From assembly GCA_049116335.1 (NCBI GenBank), contig JAGDYZ010000012.1, positions 62,001-126,000 of the forward strand: 64,000 nt of DNA, in the 5' to 3' direction. Positions within the stretch are counted from its first letter, which is position 1. Each line of letters begins with the position of its first letter. Positions 42,054 to 51,073 of this stretch are shown here, one piece after another. Made by a program: the position numbers and the translations under genes. A model generated the notes under the pieces. That model made no database searches. It saw nothing but the letters and a program-made list of their open reading frames with translations, and had not been told where the DNA came from. The stretch comes from CANMIH01 sp049116335. Its GTDB lineage: Bacteria; Pseudomonadota; Alphaproteobacteria; Rhodobacterales; Rhodobacteraceae.

Positions 42054-44606
42054 ATGAAAGACGCAGCCCCCCAAACCATCTATCTCAAAGATTATCAGGC
42101 CTTTGGCTGGAATATTTCCAAGGTCGAGCTGCTCTTCAAACTGGCGCCCAGCGCCACCCGCGTGATCTCACGCATTGCCTTTTCCCCAAATCCCGACGCC
42201 CCTGCGCAAGAGTTTTTCCTGCATGGCGAAGAGCTGCGCCTGATCCGTGCGAGCATCAACGGGCAAGAGGTGTCCCCCAAACTCACCGACCGTGGGTTGA
42301 CCTGCGATGTGCCGCAAGAGGCGTTTCTGTGGGAGGCCGAGGTCGAAATCGCGCCAGAATCCAACACCGCGCTTGAGGGGCTTTATATGTCGAACGGCAT
42401 GTATTGCACCCAATGTGAGGCCGAGGGGTTTCGCAAAATCACCTATTATCCCGACCGCCCTGATGTGATGGCGACCTTTGATGTTCGTGTTGAAGGGGAT
42501 CTGCCGGTGCTGCTCTCCAACGGCAATCTCAAGGGGCAAGGCGAAGGCTGGGCCGAATGGCACGACCCCTGGCCCAAACCCGCCTATCTGTTTGCGCTTG
42601 TGGCGGGTGCGCTGGTCAACCACCCCGACCGTTTCACCACCAAATCCAGCACTGATGTGGAGCTGAACATCTGGGTACGCCCGGGGGATGAGCACAAATG
42701 CGCCTTTGGGATGCAGGCGCTGAAGGATTCGATGAAATGGGACGAAGATGTCTATGGCCGCGAGTATGACCTCGACATCTTCAACATTGTCGCCGTGGAT
42801 GATTTCAACATGGGAGCGATGGAGAACAAGGGGTTGAACATCTTCAACTCCTCCTGCGTTCTAGCCAGCCCGGAAACCGCGACGGACGCCAATTTCGAGC
42901 GGATTGAAGCCATTGTGGCGCATGAATATTTCCACAACTGGACCGGCAACCGCATCACCTGTCGTGATTGGTTTCAACTTTGCCTGAAAGAGGGTCTGAC
43001 CGTTTATCGGGATGGCCAGTTCACCAGTGATATGCGCAGCGCAGCGGTGAAAGAGATTGAAGACGCGCTGGTATTGCGGTCGCGCCAGTTCCCCGAGGAC
43101 CAAGGCCCGCTGGCTCATCCAGTGCGCCCCGAAAGCTTTCAGGAAATCAACAACTTCTACACCGCGACAGTCTATGAAAAAGGCTCACACGTCATTGGCA
43201 TGCTGAAAACGCTGGTGGGGGATGCGGCCTATTACAAAGCGCTGGATCTTTATTTTGTCCGGCATGATGGCGATGCAGCCACCATCGAGGATTGGCTGCA
43301 GGTGTTTGAAGAGGCGACAGGCCGCGATCTGAGCCAGTTCAAACTCTGGTACTCGCAGGCGGGCACCCCGCGTGTGGCCGTCACCGAGGCCTGGAATGAG
43401 GGCACCTTTACCCTGACCCTTCGCCAGAGCAATCCGCCCTCGCCCGGTCAGGACAGCAAAGCGCCACAGGTGATCCCGGTGGCGGTTGGCCTTCTGAATC
43501 CCAATGGCGATGAGGTCGTGCCGACACAGGTTCTGGAACTGACCGAAGCTGAACAAAGCTTTGAGTTCAGCGGCTTGTCCGCCCGTCCCGTGGCCTCAAT
43601 CCTGCGCGGCTTCTCGGCGCCGGTGGTGATCGAGCGGGACCAGAGCCGCGAGGAACAGGCGTTTTTGCTGGCCCATGACACGGATTCCTTCAACCGCTGG
43701 GATGCCTCACGCAATCTGGCCCGAGAAAGCCTTGTGGCGATGATCACGGAAGGCGCCGAACCTGACGCGGCGTGGTTGGACGGGTTGGAACGCCTGTTGC
43801 GGGATGAAAGCCTTGATCCGGCTTACCGCGCGCTGATGTTGGCCCTGCCGGGGCAATCCGAGCTGGCGCAGCTGTTGCATGAACGTGGCATCACCCCGAA
43901 TCCCGACGCGATCTGGCAGGCAACAGATCGTCTGGCCCAGACCATGGCCGAGACATGGGCGGATTTGCTGCCGGTGCTGGCGGCGCAGGCCACGGTGACC
44001 GAACCCTATCAGGCCAACGCCGCGCAATCGGGCAAACGGGCCTTGGGTGGTGCGGTCTTGTCGCTGCAATCGCGGTTGGGTGGCGGGGCTGCGGCGCAGG
44101 CGCAATATGATGGGGCCGACAACATGACGCTCCAGCTTTCGGCGCTGTCAAATCTGATCCGTCACGGCGATGGCACTGCTGCTCTGGCCAAGTTCTATGA
44201 TCAGTGGAATTCGGATCGTCTGGTGATGGACAAATGGTTTGGTTTGCAGGTTGCGGTCGCGAAACCCGGCGATGCGGTTGCGGCGGCCAAGGCGCTCACC
44301 GAACACGCGGATTTCGATTGGCAAAACCCCAACCGCTTCCGCGCCCTATTTGGATCGCTGACCATGAACCACGCGGCCTTCCACCAGAAAGACGGCAGCG
44401 CCTATCAGCTGTTGGCCGAGTGGATTGGCAAACTGGATGAGAAGAACCCCCAGACCGCAGCCCGCATGTGTCAGGCTTTCCAGACCTGGAAACGCTACGA
44501 TGCCGAGCGGGGTGCGCTGATGCGGGCCGAGCTTGAAAAACTGGCGGCCAAACCGGGCCTGAGCCGAGACAGTTCGGAAATGGTGGGACGGATGCTCGGC
44601 GCCTAA
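42054..44606 (+). CDS. pepN: Aminopeptidase N
   Basis: 850 residues, M1 family, E. coli PepN type. The exopeptidase motif is GAMENKGLN and the zinc site HEYFHNW (His290, Glu291, His294) with Glu313 in LKEGLTVYRD, exactly HEXXH-X18-E. The N-terminal LKDYQAFGWNISKVEL opening matches PepN. It trims N-terminal residues from peptides in the cytoplasm, a sensible partner for the peptide importer at 2-8 kb. Its ribosome site is inside a stable hairpin. Confidence 0.96.
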   Translation: MKDAAPQTIYLKDYQAFGWNISKVELLFKLAPSATRVISRIAFSPNPDAPAQEFFLHGEELRLIRASINGQEVSPKLTDRGLTCDVPQEAFLWEAEVEIAPESNTALEGLYMSNGMYCTQCEAEGFRKITYYPDRPDVMATFDVRVEGDLPVLLSNGNLKGQGEGWAEWHDPWPKPAYLFALVAGALVNHPDRFTTKSSTDVELNIWVRPGDEHKCAFGMQALKDSMKWDEDVYGREYDLDIFNIVAVDDFNMGAMENKGLNIFNSSCVLASPETATDANFERIEAIVAHEYFHNWTGNRITCRDWFQLCLKEGLTVYRDGQFTSDMRSAAVKEIEDALVLRSRQFPEDQGPLAHPVRPESFQEINNFYTATVYEKGSHVIGMLKTLVGDAAYYKALDLYFVRHDGDAATIEDWLQVFEEATGRDLSQFKLWYSQAGTPRVAVTEAWNEGTFTLTLRQSNPPSPGQDSKAPQVIPVAVGLLNPNGDEVVPTQVLELTEAEQSFEFSGLSARPVASILRGFSAPVVIERDQSREEQAFLLAHDTDSFNRWDASRNLARESLVAMITEGAEPDAAWLDGLERLLRDESLDPAYRALMLALPGQSELAQLLHERGITPNPDAIWQATDRLAQTMAETWADLLPVLAAQATVTEPYQANAAQSGKRALGGAVLSLQSRLGGGAAAQAQYDGADNMTLQLSALSNLIRHGDGTAALAKFYDQWNSDRLVMDKWFGLQVAVAKPGDAVAAAKALTEHADFDWQNPNRFRALFGSLTMNHAAFHQKDGSAYQLLAEWIGKLDEKNPQTAARMCQAFQTWKRYDAERGALMRAELEKLAAKPGLSRDSSEMVGRMLGA

Positions 44607-44679
44607 TCCGCACACTGACGCGGACTTGCGTCACATGTTAAGAGCAGGCATGGTGCCCCCAATTGATTTGGAGTGTTTC

Positions 44680-45210
44680 ATGCCTGTTCTTCTTGGTATT
44701 TTGGCCGCCTTGGGTGCCGTGTATTTCTTTGTTATCCGCGCCCGAAATGCTGCTGAGATGACAAGCGACGTTCTTGATGCCGCAAATGATGTGCGCCTTG
44801 CGGCCCGGCGATTCGGGTTTCGCAGGCAGGCCAAGCGCCACCCGGCGGACACCATTGAAGATCCTAATATCGCGCTTGCCGCCTTGGGCTGTGCCTTTGT
44901 TGAACTGGATGATTTGCCAACCCGCGAACAACGTCTTGCACTAACCTCGGGTCTTGGCCGTGTGACGCGTTTGGATCTGGACACGGTTGAAGAGTTGCAG
45001 ACATTGGGGCGCTGGATCATGCAGGAATGTGGCAGTGCCCAGCCCGCCATTGCCCGTCTGGCCCGACCACTGAACAAAATGCAAGGCGCAGCGGGCCTTG
45101 AGAACTTGATGGAACTGGTACAGGGCGTCGCGAAAGCGGGCACTGGATCACTCAGCCCAAAACAAACCGATGCACTTGATGACATCAAACGCGCGTTTCG
45201 CATTTCTTAA
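44680..45210 (+). CDS. Membrane-anchored protein of unknown function
   Basis: 176 residues. One N-terminal membrane helix (MPVLLGILAALGAVYFFVIR) is followed by a basic stretch (ARRFGFRRQAKRH) and a helical domain (DPNIALAALGCAFVELDDLP onward) that could be a TerB-like fold, a weak impression only. The ATG at 44680 has GGAG seven bases upstream. It stands between pepN and another small membrane protein, all in the same direction. Confidence 0.6.
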   Translation: MPVLLGILAALGAVYFFVIRARNAAEMTSDVLDAANDVRLAARRFGFRRQAKRHPADTIEDPNIALAALGCAFVELDDLPTREQRLALTSGLGRVTRLDLDTVEELQTLGRWIMQECGSAQPAIARLARPLNKMQGAAGLENLMELVQGVAKAGTGSLSPKQTDALDDIKRAFRIS

Positions 45211-45266
45211 ACCAGATGTCGGCCCAACGCCTTTCAACCGGACCGCTGCACCGCTAAGGTCGCGCC

Positions 45267-45713
45267 ATGGGCGCTTCACAGACACATAAAATCCTTGAAC
45301 ATCACAGCCAAAGCCGGACCCTGCGACATGCCTTGATCATGACCGCAGTCTGGGGGGTGATTGTGCTGCTTTGGCTCTTGCTGGATGCTGCCGATTGGAT
45401 TGTCGCCGTTCTTTTAGCCACCACACTGCCTGCGGCTCTGGATTTTGCCCGCAATCGCCAGGCGTCGCTGCGCCTGGACGACACTCAGTTGAGATGGCGC
45501 TCGGGGCGGTCACAGGCAGAGGTGTCGCTCCACCGCATCGACCGCGTGCGGTTTGAAACCCGGCTTGATCTTTCGATCCGGGTGCGACTGGTTCTGGATT
45601 CCAGCAAACGTCTCAGCATTCCACAGGATGCCCTGCCCGACATTGAAGAGCTTCAAAAGGCCTTTGATGAGCGCGGTGTGAAGTGGGAAAAACACCACTT
45701 TGGGTTTCTCTGA
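45267..45713 (+). CDS. Two-helix membrane protein of unknown function
   Basis: 148 residues. Two adjacent membrane helices (about 22-40 and 44-60) are followed by a cytoplasmic domain of beta character: ASLRLDDTQLRWRSGRSQAE, VSLHRIDRVRFETRLDLSIR and a final helix DIEELQKAFDERGVKWEK. The layout resembles PH-like membrane proteins of the YcxB/YdbT kind, but I cannot confirm a family. It begins 56 bases after the previous gene, so the two may share a transcript. Confidence 0.6.
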   Translation: MGASQTHKILEHHSQSRTLRHALIMTAVWGVIVLLWLLLDAADWIVAVLLATTLPAALDFARNRQASLRLDDTQLRWRSGRSQAEVSLHRIDRVRFETRLDLSIRVRLVLDSSKRLSIPQDALPDIEELQKAFDERGVKWEKHHFGFL

Positions 45714-45811
45714 CGCGCGCCCTAGTGCTGTCTGGAGCTAACGCACGGATGTGATCTGACTGCCATCTACCTGTCACCCCTGTGTCATATGTCCATGGCC
45801 ATATTTGGCAC

Positions 45812-46666
45812 ATGAAAGACCGTATCGACCCGCTGATAGAAGAACGAGCGCCGTGGCTTTTCTCAGATCGCCCCACGGTGCGGCCGATCCGTACGCTTTT
45901 GGATCATGTGCTGGGTTATGATCGGACCTTGGCCATCAGCGGTACCATTCGCGATATGCCTGCCACCGACATTATGGCCGTCATGGGAGAGATGCTCGCG
46001 AAGGATGTGGACGTGTCAGGTTTGTCTCACCTGCCGCGACATGGCCCGGCCCTGATTGTGGCCAACCACCCCACGGGCATTGCAGACGGCATTATCCTGC
46101 ACCATGTGCTGCGCCAGACCCGGCCAGATGCCTATTACTTTGCCAACCACGATATTCTGCGGGTGTTGCCTCAGATGGGCGACATAATTGCCCCGGTTGA
46201 GTGGCGCAAAGAAAAGCGCAGCCACGGCAAAACACGTGAAACCATGGCCTATGCCCGCAACGCGGCAGAGGCAGGGCGGTTGGGTGTGATTTTTCCATCG
46301 GGCCGGTTGGCAAAACGGCGGGGGCTTCGCCTGCATGAACGCCCCTGGATGGCCAGTGCCGCAATGATTGCCCGCAAACTCGACCTGCCGGTGATCCCGA
46401 TCCACATGCAGGCCCGCAATTCAGTGCTGTTTTATCTGTTTGATTTGATCCATCCAACCCTGCGCGACATCACCCTGTTTCATGAGACATTGAACAAGGC
46501 TCGCCAGCCTTACCGCATCACAATAGGTGAGCCGATTTCCCCAAGCGCCCTTCCCGCCCGATCAGAGGACGGCATTGAAATGCTGCGTCGGGTGACTCTG
46601 GGGCTTGGAGGCGATGGCGTCTCAATGGTGGATGTGACACGCAAACCCAGCTGGCTCAAAGTCTAA
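45812..46666 (+). CDS. PlsC-like phospholipid/glycerol acyltransferase
   Basis: 284 residues with a lysophospholipid acyltransferase domain. The catalytic motif is ANHPTGIADG, where His and Asp are separated by five residues rather than the usual four; a sub-branch of the family shares this spacing. FPSGRLAKRRG is the equivalent of the FPEGTR substrate-binding block. The acceptor is not readable; ornithine-lipid or lysophosphatidic acid acylation are options. The ATG at 45812 lacks a strong ribosome site; a GTG ten codons upstream is the alternative. Its stop overlaps the convergent gene by four bases. Confidence 0.78.
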   Translation: MKDRIDPLIEERAPWLFSDRPTVRPIRTLLDHVLGYDRTLAISGTIRDMPATDIMAVMGEMLAKDVDVSGLSHLPRHGPALIVANHPTGIADGIILHHVLRQTRPDAYYFANHDILRVLPQMGDIIAPVEWRKEKRSHGKTRETMAYARNAAEAGRLGVIFPSGRLAKRRGLRLHERPWMASAAMIARKLDLPVIPIHMQARNSVLFYLFDLIHPTLRDITLFHETLNKARQPYRITIGEPISPSALPARSEDGIEMLRRVTLGLGGDGVSMVDVTRKPSWLKV

Positions 46667-47430
46667 CCATCCGTTTCAGTGGTCGATGGCTCTGGGATTT
46701 CTGGATCCTGTGGGTCAACCTTTGGTTCGGAATCTGGGGCCTGAGACGTCAATACCTCGGGGCGCGCAACAGGCCGCAACGAGCTGGTCAATCCCTGACA
46801 ATACTCCTGACCACGGACCCAGGCCCGCATATCTTCGCGTTTGCGCCGGGAGTGAAACGGCCCCCAATCCGCCGCAACCCCCTTCATGCCCCGGCTGACC
46901 ACCCCATCCCGAGGGACAGTGACGGCCATGATCCGCAAGGCACACGACAGGTTGTCTTCGGGATCTTTGAGCGCCGCGCCACTGCGGGCCTTACATTTGT
47001 AAAACCGCGCCGTGGGTGGATAGATCTGCACCAGACCAAACCAACGGCCACCACCGCCCACGGCTGTGGGGCGATGTGTACTTTCATGCCAAGCCAACGC
47101 CGAAATCAAACCAACCCAGAAGGCTTCCCGCCCGGCGGTGCCCGCCGTAGGGTAGGCCGGGCACCAGTCCTGAATGTCGTTTGGCACCAAAGTCGGCAAC
47201 ACCTTGGCATGGCTACGCAATCCAGCAACAAGTGCATGGGTCCAGCTGCTCCGGCCATTGGCATCGCCCCAACGCGCATTCGGCAAAACGATCGGACGGC
47301 GCGCTTGAGGTCGTGGCGATTGTGAAACTGCCAGATCCGAGATTTCCGCCGCCTCGGTATCCGGTAGGGTTTGGGTCCACCCCGCCACAGGCAGGCACAA
47401 AAGCAAGCTACATAGAACAATACGATACAT
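46663..47430 (-). CDS. Secreted lysozyme-like/lytic transglycosylase-like protein
   Basis: 255 residues. A signal peptide (MYRIVLCSLLLCLPVAGWTQ) and a Pro/Arg-rich linker precede a lysozyme-like core: SALAWHESTHRPTAVG with the likely catalytic Glu116, then RWFGLVQIYPPTARFY with the GLxQ element of SLT domains, and DPEDNLSCALRIMA, which matches the family NI-ac block. Several cysteines suggest disulfides. The C-terminal tail is acidic and Pro-rich. Probably cleaves or remodels peptidoglycan. ATG 47430 is preferred over a TTG two codons upstream. Confidence 0.75.
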   Translation of the reverse strand: MYRIVLCSLLLCLPVAGWTQTLPDTEAAEISDLAVSQSPRPQARRPIVLPNARWGDANGRSSWTHALVAGLRSHAKVLPTLVPNDIQDWCPAYPTAGTAGREAFWVGLISALAWHESTHRPTAVGGGGRWFGLVQIYPPTARFYKCKARSGAALKDPEDNLSCALRIMAVTVPRDGVVSRGMKGVAADWGPFHSRRKREDMRAWVRGQEYCQGLTSSLRPVARPEVLTSQAPDSEPKVDPQDPEIPEPSTTETDG

Positions 47431-47597
47431 AGCCAAGGACTATGGCCGATCCTGAGAGCTCGGACAAGAACCCTGCTGCAAGCCTTAAGTCTTTAGAAAT
47501 GTTTATAAGTGCACTGCTTGCGGCCCGGCACCGCCCCGATTTGGCCGCAAAGCCTAAGCACATTTGCCGTGATCTTTAGCAACAAGCGTTCCACCCT

Positions 47598-48833
47598 ATG
47601 CGTTCTCTGGCCAACCGCCTTAATCTTCTGAAAGCCCGTTCCGACGACATGCCGGAGATGGACGAGCCTCAACAGGCGCGGGTGTTTCCGATGCGGCCAA
47701 AGATCGACATTGCAGAAGCCTCGCCCTCCGATGATGCCAAATGCAGCGACGCTGCCTTTCGACGTGGTCAATTTCTGGCACGGCAGGAAGCCTGGGAGGA
47801 ACTGGCCGAAGAATTACAACAGGCCGACGCGACGCGGCAATTGACCCCCGGGGGTCACTCGGTGGCCCGAATAATGGGAGAGGGCGCCCGATCTGACATC
47901 ATCATGGCCGCACGCAGCGCCGCCCGTCGTGGCGAACCACAAACCGCCCGTGACATCATGTCGGCGCTCGATGAACAGCTTGATGAGACCCCCGAATGTC
48001 CCGCCATGGCCTATGTTGTGGCCATGGCCAATCTCGATCTCGCGCTCAGCTGGCGTGGGGCCTCGCGGCCGCGCGATCTTTCGGTGCAACGCCGCTCCGC
48101 CTATGACCACCACATGAGCCGAGCCCGCGCGCTTGCCGATCAGTTTGATGCGTTTGAAACCAATTCTGCGCTCTGGGCGCGGGTCCGTTGCGAGGTGCTC
48201 GAGGCCGATGCCCATCCAATGCAACGCATCTTCGACGATTACGAGGACCTGCTGGATCTTGATCCAGAATGTTCTGATCACCTGCGGGCATTTGGCCGTG
48301 ATCTTCTGCCACGCAGATTTGGCACCTATGAGGACCTCGACAACGAAGCCCGGCGTACCGCACTTCGCTTGTCTGATGTCTGGGGCATTGGCGCCTATAC
48401 TTGGATCTACATTGGCGCGCTCGAATTTGATCCCGGTGCCTTCCGGCGGCTGGATGCGGAGCTGTTTGTCGAAGGCATGTGCGACATCCTAAGCCGCGAT
48501 CCAAATCAACACGTCGTCAATCAACTGGCGGCTTTCACCGGATTGACCCTCTCCGGCCCGTCATATCCCGGAACGGGCCGCGCCCGCCTAGCCGAATGTT
48601 TCAGCTGGCTGTTGCAGGACCATCTAAAAGAGCTCCATCCCTTGGTCTGGTCTGCCGCTGCGGCTCCGGGTCAGGCGGATCTTCCAGAACCTGATGAAGA
48701 TATTGATCTCGTCAAACAGGGGCGCGCCCGCGCGCTCAGCACAATCGCCGAACATTTTTCCGCTGTTCTGGATGGCGGGCGGCGTCTGGTTTTCACCGGA
48801 GACGGTCTGGAAATGCCACGAATGACCTCCTGA
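47598..48833 (+). CDS. Uncharacterised 411-residue cytoplasmic protein
   Basis: No signal peptide or membrane helix. The first 60 residues look disordered and acidic. The rest is helix-rich with alternating charged and Ala segments (RSDIIMAARSAARRGEPQTA, AYVVAMANLDLALSWRGASR, YEDLLDLDPECSDHLRAFGR) reminiscent of tetratricopeptide or similar repeats without a clean consensus. A separate block, DVWGIGAYTWIYIGALEFDP, is unusually aromatic. No family recognised. Its 167-base upstream region is AT-rich and probably carries its promoter. Confidence 0.65.
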   Translation: MRSLANRLNLLKARSDDMPEMDEPQQARVFPMRPKIDIAEASPSDDAKCSDAAFRRGQFLARQEAWEELAEELQQADATRQLTPGGHSVARIMGEGARSDIIMAARSAARRGEPQTARDIMSALDEQLDETPECPAMAYVVAMANLDLALSWRGASRPRDLSVQRRSAYDHHMSRARALADQFDAFETNSALWARVRCEVLEADAHPMQRIFDDYEDLLDLDPECSDHLRAFGRDLLPRRFGTYEDLDNEARRTALRLSDVWGIGAYTWIYIGALEFDPGAFRRLDAELFVEGMCDILSRDPNQHVVNQLAAFTGLTLSGPSYPGTGRARLAECFSWLLQDHLKELHPLVWSAAAAPGQADLPEPDEDIDLVKQGRARALSTIAEHFSAVLDGGRRLVFTGDGLEMPRMTS

Positions 48834-48925
48834 AGAGAAATTGCAGCATATCAAGGGCGAGACACCACTTGCCCGCCCCTCTTCCCTGGCTTAGAACGCA
48901 AAACGTGCTAGCCAATGAGGTAGAG

Positions 48926-50443
48926 ATGCTGGATCTGACTTACGACTCCCCCAAGCCCAAGGTAATTGCCGGGGCCAAGCATGACTGGGAACTGGTCATC
49001 GGGCTGGAGGTGCATGCTCAGGTGGCCAGTCAGGCCAAACTGTTTTCGGGTGCATCAACCAAATTCGGCGCCGAGCCGAACTCGAATGTAGCCTTTGTGG
49101 ATTCGGCCATGCCCGGCATGTTGCCCGTGATCAACGAGTTCTGTGTCGAACAGGCTGTGCGCACCGGTCTTGGCATCAATGCCGAGATCAATCTGCTGTC
49201 CGCCTTCGACCGCAAAAACTATTTCTACCCGGATCTGCCGCAGGGCTATCAGATCTCGCAGCTCTATCACCCGATTGTGGGCGAAGGCGAAGTGATCGTG
49301 GATATGGAACCCGGTATTGCGCGTCTGGTGCGTATCGAGCGTATCCACATGGAACAGGATGCGGGTAAATCGATCCACGACATGGACCCGCATATGTCCT
49401 TTGTCGATCTGAACCGCACCGGTGTTGCGCTGATGGAAATCGTGTCGCGCCCTGACATCCGTGGCCCCGAAGAGGCCGCCGCTTATGTGGGCAAGCTGCG
49501 CCAGATCATGCGCTATCTGGGCACCTGCGACGGCAACATGCAAAACGGCAACCTGCGCGCGGACGTGAACGTGTCGGTCTGTCTGCCCGGTCAGTACGAG
49601 AAATACCGTGAAACCGGTGACTTCGGTCATCTGGGCACGCGCTGCGAGATCAAGAACATGAACTCGATGCGCTTTATCCAGCAGGCCATCGAATACGAAG
49701 CGCGTCGCCAGATTTCGATCCTCGAAGCTGGTGGTGAGATTGACCAAGAAACCCGCCTGTATGACACAGTCAAAGGCGAGACCCGGTCGATGCGCTCGAA
49801 AGAAGAAGCGCATGATTACCGCTACTTCCCCTGCCCCGATCTGCTTCCGCTGGAGATCGAGCAGGGCTGGGTTGACGACATCAAAGCCGGCCTGCCCGAG
49901 CTGCCCGACGCCAAAAAGGCGCGGTTTGTGGGCGACTATGGCCTGTCCGAATATGACGCCAGCGTCCTGACCGCAGACGTTGTGAACGCCGCCTACTTCG
50001 AAGAGGTTGCGGGCGCTGCGGGTGACGGCAAACTCGCCGCCAACTGGGTGATCAACGAACTCTTTGGCCGTCTGAAGAAAGAAGATCATTCGATCGAAGA
50101 CAGCCCGGTTTCGCCCGCTCAGCTGGCGGGTATCATCAAGCTTATCAAAGGCGACGCCATCTCGGGCAAGATCGCGAAAGATCTGTTTGAGATTGTCTAC
50201 ACAGAAGGCGGCGATCCCGAAGCCATCGTTGAAGAGCGTGGCATGAAGCAGGTGACCGACACTGGCGCGATCGAAGCGGCTGTGGCTGAGATCATTGCAG
50301 CCAATCCGGCTCAGGTTGCCAAAGCTAAGGAAAACCCAAAGCTGGCAGGATGGTTTGTCGGTCAGGTGATGAAAGCCACAGGCGGCAAAGCCAACCCCAA
50401 AGCGGTCAACCAGATCGTGGCGCAGAAACTGGCTGAAAGCTAA
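48926..50443 (+). CDS. gatB: Aspartyl/glutamyl-tRNA amidotransferase subunit B
   Basis: 505 residues. WELVIGLEVHAQVASQAKLF is the GatB signature opening; PDLPQGYQISQ, RADVNVSVCLPG and the C-terminal YqeY-like tail (NPKLAGWFVGQVMKATGGKA) are all present. With GatA and GatC it amidates Glu-tRNA-Gln or Asp-tRNA-Asn. It stands apart from gatA/gatC. ATG 48926 follows GAGG; the nineteen-codon upstream extension is discarded. Confidence 0.96.
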   Translation: MLDLTYDSPKPKVIAGAKHDWELVIGLEVHAQVASQAKLFSGASTKFGAEPNSNVAFVDSAMPGMLPVINEFCVEQAVRTGLGINAEINLLSAFDRKNYFYPDLPQGYQISQLYHPIVGEGEVIVDMEPGIARLVRIERIHMEQDAGKSIHDMDPHMSFVDLNRTGVALMEIVSRPDIRGPEEAAAYVGKLRQIMRYLGTCDGNMQNGNLRADVNVSVCLPGQYEKYRETGDFGHLGTRCEIKNMNSMRFIQQAIEYEARRQISILEAGGEIDQETRLYDTVKGETRSMRSKEEAHDYRYFPCPDLLPLEIEQGWVDDIKAGLPELPDAKKARFVGDYGLSEYDASVLTADVVNAAYFEEVAGAAGDGKLAANWVINELFGRLKKEDHSIEDSPVSPAQLAGIIKLIKGDAISGKIAKDLFEIVYTEGGDPEAIVEERGMKQVTDTGAIEAAVAEIIAANPAQVAKAKENPKLAGWFVGQVMKATGGKANPKAVNQIVAQKLAES

Positions 50444-50468
50444 CACAGGCTGCAAAGCTGTCAGACAC

Positions 50469-50500
50469 AAGGCCGTCCCTCCGGGCGGCCTTTTCGTTTT
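50469..50500 (+). terminator. Rho-independent terminator of gatB
   Basis: AAGGCCGTCC pairs with GGGCGGCCTT (50469-50478 with 50483-50492, one T-G) around CTCC, followed by TTCGTTTT. Confidence 0.88.
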
Positions 50501-50700
50501 GAACGTCTTGGCGCCTCGTCCTGCCTCAAGTTGCCGCGGGGTCAGGAATCCCAGACTGTCAACGCAACCTGCAAATTTGCTAATTTACAGTTACCGGTTC
50601 AAAGGCCGTCAGTTCCAGTATTGTTCGGAACGCCTCTAAAACGATTGATGCTCAAGGATTTCTCTGGGGGGTTTCCATCCGTTTGTTTTTTAATCAGTGC

Positions 50701-50725
50701 GAGGCGTGGCCCAGGGCCGCGCCTC
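50701..50725 (-). terminator. GC-rich hairpin after bolA
   Basis: GAGGCGTGGCCC and GGGCCGCGCCTC form a near-perfect stem 10 bases past the bolA stop. On the minus strand no T run follows directly; the plus side has TATTTTG. The 292-base gap from gatB to bolA holds only this and the gatB terminator. Confidence 0.5.
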
Positions 50726-50735
50726 TATTTTGTGC

Positions 50736-50999
50736 TCACTCCGGCACATCAAGATCCATCGACAAAGCGTGAATAGACGCCATGAGATCCTTTCCCAAAG
50801 CGGCGTGAACTGCTCGGTGACGGGCAATTCGACTTTGCCCCTCAAAGGATTGGGCCCGGATCACCACATGGAAATGGCTTTCGCCACCGTCCTGATATCC
50901 GGCGTGTCCGCGATGACTTTCGCTGTCATCAACCACATCCAACACCGCCGGTGTCAGCGCCTCGGCCAGCTTTGCGCGAATTTTCTCTGCCTTCGACAT
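50736..50999 (-). CDS. BolA family protein
   Basis: 87 residues: MSKAEKIRAKLAEALTPAVL opening, the ESHRGHAGYQDGGESHFHVV block with conserved histidines, and RIARHRAVHAALGKDL, all BolA hallmarks. BolA proteins bind monothiol glutaredoxins and influence iron-sulfur handling. It is divergent from the J-domain gene 75 bases away; bolA beside a DnaJ-like gene is, to my recollection, common in alphaproteobacteria. Confidence 0.93.
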   Translation of the reverse strand: MSKAEKIRAKLAEALTPAVLDVVDDSESHRGHAGYQDGGESHFHVVIRAQSFEGQSRIARHRAVHAALGKDLMASIHALSMDLDVPE

Positions 51000-51073
51000 T
51001 TTTGTATTCTGCCCCCTGTAAAGTTGTTCAAGTTAGTCTAAACTCTGGCGTCCGAGTCGAGAAGAGGTGCCCC

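Noticed and set aside
49055..50470. 471-codon open frame on the minus strand
   Set aside because: Antisense to gatB; His/Leu/Val-rich shadow composition.
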